NCBI GenBank assembly: GCA_965660075.1
Contig: CBFHYO010000058.1
Coordinates: forward strand, 1 to 7,922
Source: CAYYFV01 sp965660075
GTDB taxonomy: Bacteria; Patescibacteriota; Gracilibacteria; UBA1369; GCA-2718715
Length of the DNA stretch: 7,922 bases
Direction: 5' to 3'
Shown: piece by piece, positions 1 through 5,975 of the stretch
Position numbering within the stretch: position 1 is the first letter of the stretch
Layout: the number at the start of each line of letters is the position of its first letter
The notes under the pieces: generated by a model
Database searches by the model: none
The model's input: only the letters and a program-made list of their open reading frames with translations
What the model was told of the DNA's origin: nothing
Made by a program: the position numbers and the translations under genes

Positions 1-732
1 CCATGCGGTAAGCAGATAAATTATATTCAAGATCAGATCGCAAGTGACTTTGTCTTGAAGATGGCATTAGAATCAGGAGATATTAAAAATTTCTCGACTG
101 TAAAGGAAGAATTGGATGCGTGCCAGTTAGAGATTACAACTGATACTTATCGATTTACAAGTCTGGATATTGCGGATCATATTGCTACTCAGCATTACTA
201 TTTACAAAAATTTGTCGAGACTAAGGTTTCGGAAGCTGCAGGCACTCAAATCATTCTAAGTGCCAGTTCTATGCCAAACGAGCTAGAGTTTACACCTGTT
301 ACAAGCCTTGGAGCTCCCCACTATTCAAAAATAGATGGTATGCTTAGAAGCTTTGGGTTAGAGACTCGCCGAGGTACAAATGTACGTGGTGTACATGTGC
401 ACTTTGGTACTATGGATTTAGAAATGGGAGTAGAAACTCTAAATAGACTTGCAATGCAATACCCATGTCTTTTAGATGAGATTAGTGGTCTTTACACTCC
501 CCTACGAATTGAAACAATAAACTCAGTTGTACGTGCACTTGGTGAAAACACAAACCATATAATTTGTAATACCCCATCTGCTTATAACCCAGGCCATAGC
601 TTTACGCGCTTTACTAAATATGGAACTTTGGAGTTTAGGCAGTTTGATCTAGGACAAAAAGCACAACAATCTTCAGATGAGATTCATGAGAAAGTTGTGC
701 GTATGATAAACAAAGTAATTGAGCTTGTTTAA
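1..732 (+). CDS. GCS2-family glutamate-cysteine / carboxylate-amine ligase, 5'-truncated by window edge
   Basis: The frame is open from base 1, so the gene begins outside the window; 243 residues plus a TAA stop are visible. The TTG at 55 is internal. The family (GCS2, YbdK-like) couples ATP to joining a carboxylate, typically glutamate, to an amine such as cysteine. Matches to the family, in visible-residue numbering, are a QLEI strand near residues 42-45 (the conserved 'qvEl' stretch), the GVHVHFG motif (about 130-136, His132 and His134), the following helix with LNRLAMQYPCLL, an R..-spaced segment corresponding to the substrate loop, and near the end GTLEFRQFD (about 208-216), the conserved 'tlE.R..D' motif. 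The N-terminal glutamate-rich catalytic strand should lie upstream of the window. The family is usually about 370 residues, so roughly a third is missing. Its stop overlaps the stop of the convergent peroxiredoxin by 4 nt. A role in low-molecular-weight thiol synthesis is possible, but YbdK-like proteins often lack a proven physiological substrate. Confidence 0.82.
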   Translation, partial: PCGKQINYIQDQIASDFVLKMALESGDIKNFSTVKEELDACQLEITTDTYRFTSLDIADHIATQHYYLQKFVETKVSEAAGTQIILSASSMPNELEFTPVTSLGAPHYSKIDGMLRSFGLETRRGTNVRGVHVHFGTMDLEMGVETLNRLAMQYPCLLDEISGLYTPLRIETINSVVRALGENTNHIICNTPSAYNPGHSFTRFTKYGTLEFRQFDLGQKAQQSSDEIHEKVVRMINKVIELV

Positions 733-1175
733 ATCTCTTTTAAGAGTTTTTCAGCATGGCCTTTGGCACGTACATTACGCCATTCTTTTATAACTTTACC
801 TGTGCTAGTATCGAGTAAGAAAGAGGATCTTATTAGACCTATGTAGGTTTTTCCGTAATTCTTTTTTTCTCCCCAGGCCCCCATTTGTTGAATGAGTGTT
901 TTTTCTGGGTCTGAAATTAATGCAAACTCTAAGTTGTATTTGTCGATAAACTTTTGATGCGATGCAATTGAGTCTGGCGAACAACCAACAATGGTTATCC
1001 CATTGTTTGCAAATTCTTGCAGAGTTTCGTTAAACCCTGTGGCTTGGTTGGAACAACCCGGAGTATTGTCTTTTGGGTAGAAATACAGAAGAGTTTTTGG
1101 AGTTTTTGATATATCTGATAATTGTTTAACAACTTGATTGTTGTTTTTAAATTGAGCTTCTAAGTTGATTTGCAT
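729..1175 (-). CDS. bcp: Peroxiredoxin, Bcp/PrxQ subfamily
   Basis: This 148-residue cytosolic thiol peroxidase would reduce hydrogen peroxide and organic hydroperoxides using thioredoxin or a similar donor; the length is typical for Bcp. The active-site signature FYPKDNTPGC (residues 32-41) gives Pro34, Thr38 and peroxidatic Cys41 in the PxxxTxxC pattern. Arg116 lies in the conserved IGLIRSSFLLD strand, and the C-terminal KGHAEKLLKEI matches the family end. The resolving cysteine usually five residues after Cys41 is Thr46 here. The only other cysteine is Cys65, in IVGCSPDS, where the family usually has Gly-Val/Ile-Ser. The protein may therefore work as a 1-Cys enzyme or pair Cys41 with Cys65. 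It starts at ATG 1175 without a visible Shine-Dalgarno; a weak -10 (TAGAAT, 1194-1199 on the minus strand) lies upstream. It is convergent with the GCS2 ligase and divergent from the transglycosylase-SGNH gene. Confidence 0.92.
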   Translation of the reverse strand: MQINLEAQFKNNNQVVKQLSDISKTPKTLLYFYPKDNTPGCSNQATGFNETLQEFANNGITIVGCSPDSIASHQKFIDKYNLEFALISDPEKTLIQQMGAWGEKKNYGKTYIGLIRSSFLLDTSTGKVIKEWRNVRAKGHAEKLLKEI

Positions 1176-1234
1176 GTGTTCAAGATTACATTGATTCTAC
1201 TTTACAAGAAATTTAGAGTTTAATGTATACTTTT

Positions 1235-1262
1235 TTGTTAAAATATGATAAAATATTATGAT
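1235..1262 (+). promoter_or_regulatory. Candidate promoter for the transglycosylase-SGNH gene
   Basis: TTGTTA at 1235-1240 (4/6 to the -35 consensus) and TATGAT at 1257-1262 (5/6 to the -10 consensus) are separated by 16 bp. Transcription would begin about 9 bp before ATG 1279. An alternative pair is TTTACA (1201-1206) with TATACT (1226-1231), spacer 19. The whole 1176-1278 spacer is very AT-rich, so chance matches are likely. Confidence 0.3.
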
Positions 1263-1278
1263 AATTTAACTATTGATT

Positions 1279-3048
1279 ATGGAAATTTACAGACCAGAAA
1301 ACGAAACTACAAATCCTTTAGATTTTTATCCTGGAGTTGATGAGGGTTTACTAAAGATGGCAGACTTAGTTGGGAGTGTTCTTGGGCATGATGCTTATAT
1401 GCAGCTACAAATGCTTCTAACAAGCATGCAATCGGCAGAGACACAAGAACAAAGATCGGAAGCTTTTTCTTTAATAGCCAAAGATGAGCAGATGCGCGAT
1501 CTAAATGTTTCGGCTTTATCTACAGGAGTAAGACAATGGTTACCACTTATAAATGAAATTTGTGCAGGATACCCAGAAGTTCCTTCAGATATTATGGCGA
1601 GACTTGTCCAAAAAGAAAGCCGCGGAGATAGAATGGCTAGACCCATGAGGCTTAATCGGCGAACAGGTCAAATGGAAGTAAGAAGTAGCGCTCGTGGTTT
1701 AACACAGATCATGGATAAAACTTTGATAACCTTCTTAGGTAGGGATTTGAGACGTAGAGGTGTGCGTGGAATTTCATTTAATGAGGATACTCGATTGAGT
1801 GAAGCAAAAGCAATTTATTTTAGACATACTGGACTAACAGAAGCTGATATAGACAGATTCGATCCTAGATTTAATCTAGAAGTTACAGCTCAAAACTTGA
1901 CTCTAGGGTTACAAAAAGAATTCTTTAGAACTCGGCTTGAACAATATCCAGAAAGAAGAGGTTTTTATACTTATTTAATTCACCACGATGGGGCTGGAGG
2001 TGCAGAAAAAACTGTAGAATTTCTAGAGCATGCTAATGGTAATTTCACAGAGGAGTTTTGGACACAAAACAGATCGATGATACCAAGTTTTCACAATAGT
2101 TTTGAACAAACTCAAACAGTTGTTAACTTTGCACTATGTGTAAATGGACCCGCTACAGATGAATCATTACAAAGACTAACCAACACACGTGTACGTGTTC
2201 AGTTAGAATCTGACACTCAAGTGTCTCTAAATAAAGAAGAATACATTGAGCAAAGCCCAACTGAATTAAACCAAGATCCACGCTTCTGGATAGAAAACTT
2301 TAATATTATTGGTGATTCGAATGCATTAGGATTAACCAATGTCGCCCATAGTACTAGAATTGAAAATGAAAATGAACTAAGTACTGTTGGTGCGGAATCA
2401 GAAACTATACTCGGAACCAAGGCAGATAACTTAGTGGCAGATAAACCTACTACTGTGGTTTGCTGTGGTTACAACGATATGAATAGGCTTGGAGCAAATC
2501 CAAGTCAACAGGCTATTGAAGACGAAGCCAATGATTATATAAGCTTGATTGATGCAGTTTATAACAAAGCTGTAGAAAATGGGACAAAGGTGATTGTGAT
2601 GATTCCACATACTTTTATACCAAAGGGATATCAGGCTACAGAGGAGTCTCAACACAAGTTCCAAAATAAATTAAAAGAACTTATAAATGCCAAGGGTTAT
2701 AATCCAAGTGTTTTAAGAGTTATTGATAACTCCCCTCTGAGAGACATTTTACATCCGCATGCTGATGTAAAAAGAGCTTGGATGGCAAGAATCCAACAAT
2801 TGCACTTTGAATTAAATCCAGAACTGAATAGATCTAGCGAGGTTTCAGAAGATTCCGCGCCAGAAGCCCCAGCAGAAACTCAAGAAGAAACTAGTTCTGG
2901 CGAAGGTGGTGCTACAGGTGGTAGCTCCGATGACTCTGGAACTGGTGGTTCTACAGGTGGTGACTCAAGTGACTCTGGAAGTGGTGGATCTACAGGTGGT
3001 GGAGCTGATTCTTCTGGAGCCGGTGGCACAGGCTCTGACTCTGAGTAA
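1279..3048 (+). CDS. Two-domain cell-wall enzyme: lytic-transglycosylase-like plus SGNH hydrolase-like, repeat tail
   Basis: The protein has 589 residues from ATG 1279; a TTG two codons upstream (1273) is the less likely start. Residues about 85-255 resemble an SLT/GH23 lytic transglycosylase: IMARLVQKESRGD carries the putative catalytic Glu113, SARGLTQIM (about 137-145) matches the 'aGLmQim' motif, the FNLEVTAQNLTLGL helix follows, and YLIHHDGAGGA stands where the family has its AYN-G motif. Residues about 335-500 look like an SGNH/GDSL hydrolase: IIGDSN (block I, Ser347), VGAES (block II, Gly371), GYND (block III, Asn399) and DILH (block V, Asp489 and His492). Such domains often remove acetyl groups from sugars, so the pair could de-acetylate and cleave peptidoglycan; that pairing of roles is inference. 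Residues about 519-589 are acidic Gly/Ser/Thr/Asp repeats. There is no signal peptide, lipobox or membrane segment, so how it would reach the wall is unclear. It ends 3 bp from the convergent hydrolase gene. Confidence 0.78.
   Translation: MEIYRPENETTNPLDFYPGVDEGLLKMADLVGSVLGHDAYMQLQMLLTSMQSAETQEQRSEAFSLIAKDEQMRDLNVSALSTGVRQWLPLINEICAGYPEVPSDIMARLVQKESRGDRMARPMRLNRRTGQMEVRSSARGLTQIMDKTLITFLGRDLRRRGVRGISFNEDTRLSEAKAIYFRHTGLTEADIDRFDPRFNLEVTAQNLTLGLQKEFFRTRLEQYPERRGFYTYLIHHDGAGGAEKTVEFLEHANGNFTEEFWTQNRSMIPSFHNSFEQTQTVVNFALCVNGPATDESLQRLTNTRVRVQLESDTQVSLNKEEYIEQSPTELNQDPRFWIENFNIIGDSNALGLTNVAHSTRIENENELSTVGAESETILGTKADNLVADKPTTVVCCGYNDMNRLGANPSQQAIEDEANDYISLIDAVYNKAVENGTKVIVMIPHTFIPKGYQATEESQHKFQNKLKELINAKGYNPSVLRVIDNSPLRDILHPHADVKRAWMARIQQLHFELNPELNRSSEVSEDSAPEAPAETQEETSSGEGGATGGSSDDSGTGGSTGGDSSDSGSGGSTGGGADSSGAGGTGSDSE
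2905..3021 (+). repeat. Three in-frame 39-bp repeats encoding a Gly/Ser/Asp tail
   Basis: Three consecutive 13-residue units can be read: GGATGGSSDDSGT, GGSTGGDSSDSGS and GGSTGGGADSSGA. A partial fourth (GGTGSDSE) reaches the stop codon. The DNA copies are diverged at many third positions but keep the ggtggt-ct-acaggtggt core. The repeats form the disordered, acidic C-terminus of the transglycosylase-SGNH protein. Such repeats can change copy number by slippage. Confidence 0.8.
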
Positions 3049-3051
3049 GAT

Positions 3052-4107
3052 TTATTCGATATGACTATTAAAAAAATCTAGACTAGAGTTCATAAAACTA
3101 TTAAAAGACGTTGCAAATTCATGACCCTCATAAGGGTACTCTATAATTTGGACGTCTTTTTTTGCATCTATTAATTTGGCATATGTAGCTCTACCCCACT
3201 CAATTGGAGTTGAATCATCTTTGGCACCTTGTTGAATCAATACTGGAACTTCAAATTGATCAAAATATGAGTCGATCGAGATTGAATCCCAAAACTCTGG
3301 ATTTTCGAGAAAGTCCCCATATGATTCAAGAATCTGGGAGGCTTGAGGGTATGAGTTTCGGGTCCATTTGTCGAAGTTATCTCTCTCGTTAGAAGAAACA
3401 GGTGCGTATAATACGGCTGCTTTTATAAGGTCTGGACGAGTAAGAATTGCCTTCATTGTAACTCCACCCCCCATCGAGTGACCTAGCATAACTGTGTTTG
3501 CGGTATTTATACGAGGATCGTTGAGTTGCTTGAGAGCTAAAATAGCTCCAAGAGAATCTTGGACATAGCCAAAACGGAAATTGGTAGTGGTTTCGATATT
3601 TTTGTCTGAAAAAGCATGATTACGATAATCTGGATGAATAACAACGTAGCCGTTGTTGGCAAAAAAGTTTTGCTCACGTTTGAGACCGCGACCTGTCGTG
3701 TAGATTTTTGGGTCTATGTATCCATGATTGGTAACAATCAACGGGGCTGGATTTTGGGCAGTTGCAGAAAATGGGATGTTTATAATAGCCGAATTTAAAA
3801 TTCCATTCACAGAATATTTAGCTTGGTAACGGGTGTAATTATTTGTGCTGTACTCGATTTTACCAAGCTTGAGAGCTGTTACTTCTATTGGTTCATTTTT
3901 TAAATTTTCTAGTGAAATCGGATATTTTTTGAATGGATTTTGCACTTGAGCTTCTATCTCTGAGTTTTGTTCTAGAGTGAGTTTTGTGGTTTGATCGATT
4001 GGATTTGATTGCCTATTACTTGTGCTATCTGTGATATTAATTAAATCATTAGAACCACAGGCCGATAAAATTAATGATAGTATTAGAAGAAGAGGGATGT
4101 TTTTCAT
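3052..4107 (-). CDS. Alpha/beta-hydrolase lipoprotein (dienelactone hydrolase / S9-peptidase-like)
   Basis: The 351-residue precursor has a lipoprotein signal: Lys2, a hydrophobic core, then lipobox LSAC with lipidated Cys17, followed by a Ser/Asn/Thr-rich linker to about residue 55. It should be anchored on the outer face of the membrane. The hydrolase core includes NHGY (127-130, oxyanion region), the nucleophile elbow GHSMGG with Ser211, a probable acid in GAKDDS (Asp297 or Asp298) and His329 in YEGHEF. This is a complete Ser-Asp-His triad of the esterase/peptidase fold; the substrate cannot be told from sequence. It is the last gene of the minus-strand cluster, starting 5 bp after the RNA methyltransferase stop, and has an AT-rich leader without a Shine-Dalgarno. 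Its stop lies 3 bp from the convergent transglycosylase-SGNH stop. Confidence 0.88.
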   Translation of the reverse strand: MKNIPLLLILSLILSACGSNDLINITDSTSNRQSNPIDQTTKLTLEQNSEIEAQVQNPFKKYPISLENLKNEPIEVTALKLGKIEYSTNNYTRYQAKYSVNGILNSAIINIPFSATAQNPAPLIVTNHGYIDPKIYTTGRGLKREQNFFANNGYVVIHPDYRNHAFSDKNIETTTNFRFGYVQDSLGAILALKQLNDPRINTANTVMLGHSMGGGVTMKAILTRPDLIKAAVLYAPVSSNERDNFDKWTRNSYPQASQILESYGDFLENPEFWDSISIDSYFDQFEVPVLIQQGAKDDSTPIEWGRATYAKLIDAKKDVQIIEYPYEGHEFATSFNSFMNSSLDFFNSHIE

Positions 4108-4112
4108 ATTTA

Positions 4113-4850
4113 TTATTTAAAGAACTGGTGCATGGCAATAGCAGCTGCCACAGATAAATTGAGGCTTTCTACAGCAGGATTGCCTGGGATTTTGTATAAG
4201 TAATTGATTTGAGACTCAACATTGGCTGGAATTCCATGAGATTCACTTCCGAATATGAGGGCTGTTTTAGAATTTGGATCGATTTTGGCTTGAGCACTTC
4301 CGTTTAAAGACAGGCCAACAATAGTAAATTGATACTGATTGAGCTCTGAAAGAGTTCTCTCTAAATCATCTACATATATCACTGGTAATCTAAAGATAGA
4401 ACCCATAGAAGCCTGCACAACTTTTGGATTGTAACAATCAACTGAGTTTTTAGTTAAAAGTAAGCAACTTGCCGAAAACCAATCAGCAGTTCTTATAATT
4501 GTCCCCAAGTTTCCTGGATCCGATATGTTGTTTAAAACTACTAATTGTTTAGCAGAATCTAAATCCAGTTTTGGATTTGGCATTTTGCAAACTGCCAATA
4601 TGCCGTCTGGAGTTTTTAGATTAGACAGAGTTTCAAACTGCTTTTGGGTGACCGAATATATTTCTTTTGTAGTGCTTAGATCTTTATATTTGTCTGTTAT
4701 AACAATAAACTCTATTTGTTCTGAAAATTGGTTTAAAAGCTCTTCGACCATAGTGTTACCTTCGACAACATATAATTTGTGTTTAGAACGGAAAGTTTTT
4801 TTGGATAGGTTTTGAACGAGTTTTAATTTAGCTTTACTAAGAGTTTCCAC
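4113..4850 (-). CDS. SpoU/TrmH-family RNA 2'-O-ribose methyltransferase
   Basis: The 245-residue protein should transfer a methyl group from S-adenosylmethionine to a ribose 2'-OH in rRNA or tRNA. The N-terminal part (about 1-95) resembles the L30e-like SpoU substrate-binding domain, with FRSKHKLYVVEG at 20-31. The SPOUT knot domain has all three motifs: NNISDPGNLGTIIRTA (107-122, Asn114 and Arg120), ALIFGSESHGI (197-207, Glu203) and IPGNPAVESLNLSVAAAIA (221-239, Ser229 and Asn231). The overall layout resembles RlmB/YsgA-type proteins, but the target nucleotide is not predictable. The start is GTG at 4850; an in-frame TAA lies just three codons upstream and no other good start exists, so GTG is well supported. 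It lies 9 bp after the MauE-like gene and 5 bp before the hydrolase lipoprotein, in the same transcription unit. Confidence 0.92.
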   Translation of the reverse strand: METLSKAKLKLVQNLSKKTFRSKHKLYVVEGNTMVEELLNQFSEQIEFIVITDKYKDLSTTKEIYSVTQKQFETLSNLKTPDGILAVCKMPNPKLDLDSAKQLVVLNNISDPGNLGTIIRTADWFSASCLLLTKNSVDCYNPKVVQASMGSIFRLPVIYVDDLERTLSELNQYQFTIVGLSLNGSAQAKIDPNSKTALIFGSESHGIPANVESQINYLYKIPGNPAVESLNLSVAAAIAMHQFFK

Positions 4851-4859
4851 AAATAAGAA

Positions 4860-5330
4860 TTAAAGATTTATATAAATACTAACCGACATGACAAACATTA
4901 CCAAGTTTTCTATTAAACTGACTCGGGATAGTGGTAGTTTAAAAACCATTCCAAGGCAGGCACACTCTATTATTTGCTTGTTTTTAATAGTTTGATAAAT
5001 ACCAAATGCTCCAAGCCCGGTTACAATTGCTGTTATAATACTTGTGAGTTTTAGATTGAAAGATGTTAGAAATGCTAGCCCCAAAAATAACTCTACAAAT
5101 GGATAAACCAATGCATAAGGTTTAATAAACTTTGCAAGTGGATCGTACTGCCCAAAAGACTCTGCAAACTCTTTTAAATTTATAAGTTTGAAATAACTAA
5201 ATGTAACAAAAAACAGACCCATAAAATTTTGCATAGGTTTTGCTGGATCTACCAATGGTAACAAAAAAGTCCCCATAAGTATTAGCAGAATTAAAGTAAA
5301 AAGTGGTTTGTATGATGATTGATTATGCAT
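4860..5330 (-). CDS. MauE/DoxX-like integral membrane protein
   Basis: The 156-residue protein is strongly hydrophobic with about five membrane segments (roughly residues 10-27, 33-51, 72-90, 95-112 and 139-155). FFVTFSYFKLINLKEFAESF, the segment YDPLAKFIKPYALVYPFVELFLGLAFL and the loop ECACLG (Cys123, Cys125) resemble the MauE/DoxX-type redox-associated family, in which this arrangement occurs in proteins tied to thiol-disulfide or metal handling. That role is inferred from family resemblance only. No thioredoxin-like or heavy-metal-domain partner lies next to it. ATG 5330 is the start; its first codons ATGCATAA overlap the stop of a 17-codon mini-ORF made by the tandem duplication just upstream. 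Confidence 0.75.
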   Translation of the reverse strand: MHNQSSYKPLFTLILLILMGTFLLPLVDPAKPMQNFMGLFFVTFSYFKLINLKEFAESFGQYDPLAKFIKPYALVYPFVELFLGLAFLTSFNLKLTSIITAIVTGLGAFGIYQTIKNKQIIECACLGMVFKLPLSRVSLIENLVMFVMSVSIYINL

Positions 5331-5403
5331 TTTTAATGAGATTAACTAATTCTGGAACAGATGATTGATTATGCATTTTTAATAAGATTAACTAATTCTG
5401 GAA
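5314..5403. repeat. Near-perfect tandem duplication (44-bp copies, 46-bp period)
   Basis: Copy 1 occupies 5314-5357 and copy 2 occupies 5360-5403, separated by 2 bp (CA). They differ at one base only (G at 5338, A at 5384). Copy 2 holds the last codons and stop of the serine hydrolase gene plus an extra copy of the MauE-like gene's start. Copy 1 holds the real MauE-like start plus a ghost of the hydrolase C-terminus. On the minus strand the single difference is synonymous (CTC versus CTT, Leu) in the hydrolase frame. Confidence 0.95.
5323..5376 (-). other. Chimeric 17-codon mini-ORF created by the tandem duplication
   Basis: From ATG 5376 the minus strand encodes MHNQSSVPELVNLIKNA and stops with TAA at 5323-5325. 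Its first six residues equal the N-terminus of the MauE-like protein and its last ten equal the C-terminus of the upstream serine hydrolase. Its ATG lies inside the hydrolase's final codons (ATGCATAA overlap) and its stop overlaps the MauE-like ATG in the same way. It could preserve stop-to-start translational coupling across the duplication; a function for the peptide itself is unlikely. Confidence 0.4.
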
Positions 5404-5974
5404 AATCTAGAGTTATAAAATGCCCTCCCCTATTCTGTAACTCTATAAATTTGGCATTTGGCAGGTGGGCTTGAATTTTTTGCATTTGGATAATTGGCAC
5501 AATCTGGTCGTCTGTGGCATAGAATAAATGCATGTTGTGTGATTGAGACTGTAGAGTTTTGGAATCCAACTCTGTAGGTTTTGATTCGAATCCATTGCAG
5601 AGTTCTTCTGGGGATCCCTCTGAATCAATTGGACCAGCTACTAAAAGTAATTGCTTTGGCGGAGTTGGTAAATCATTAGAACTAAGAAATTTGAGTAAAA
5701 ATGTTGCTCCTAGAGAAAAGCCGATAATAATATCTTCGGATGTAATGTGTGGGGTGTATTTTCGAAACATAATTTCCCAAGCTTTATAGTCTGCATTTAC
5801 CTTGTTTGGCATGGAAATTCGAATGATTTGATGATCTGGAAAATTTGCTTCCAGTTCGTCTGTCCAAATCGGTTCACGTTTTTCAAGTTCTATAGTTTTG
5901 TTTTCTAAGTATTCATAAAACTTTTCTTGTGTAGAATGGGTTGTACCTCCATGTATGTAGAATATTTTTGGCAT
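5369..5974 (-). CDS. Small serine hydrolase, RBBP9/YdeN-like alpha/beta fold
   Basis: The 201-residue cytosolic protein has no signal peptide. It opens with MPKIFYIHGG (strand and oxyanion HGG), has the nucleophile elbow GFSLGA with Ser87, the acid in ATDDQIVP (Asp156 in the DxxVP pattern) and His185 in RGGHF near the end. This size and layout match the RBBP9/YdeN group, whose natural substrates are mostly unknown. ATG 5974 lies 1 bp after the stop of the zinc-ribbon membrane protein, so translation is probably coupled. The C-terminal codons lie in copy 2 of the tandem duplication; a ghost of the same C-terminus persists in copy 1. The duplication left the protein end intact. Confidence 0.82.
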   Translation of the reverse strand: MPKIFYIHGGTTHSTQEKFYEYLENKTIELEKREPIWTDELEANFPDHQIIRISMPNKVNADYKAWEIMFRKYTPHITSEDIIIGFSLGATFLLKFLSSNDLPTPPKQLLLVAGPIDSEGSPEELCNGFESKPTELDSKTLQSQSHNMHLFYATDDQIVPIIQMQKIQAHLPNAKFIELQNRGGHFITLDFPELVNLIKNA

Positions 5975-5975
5975 C

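Noticed and set aside
55..57. TTG as start codon of the GCS2-type ligase
   Set aside because: The frame continues open to base 1 and the family needs more N-terminal sequence, so the gene is simply cut by the window edge.
735..751. CTCTT/AAGAG hairpin followed by a T run between the convergent ligase and peroxiredoxin genes, a possible terminator
   Set aside because: The arms are only 5 bp of AT-rich sequence with a 2-nt gap, too weak and tight-looped to call a terminator.
1244..1264. Two direct copies of TATGATAA, 13 bp apart, as a possible regulator site
   Set aside because: Such short AT-rich repeats are expected by chance in this spacer, and one copy is explained by the -10 candidate.
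5314..5403. The two 44-bp repeats as the start of a CRISPR array or phage attachment sites
   Set aside because: Only two copies with a 2-bp gap, lying over coding ends and not flanking any inserted element; a tandem duplication explains them.
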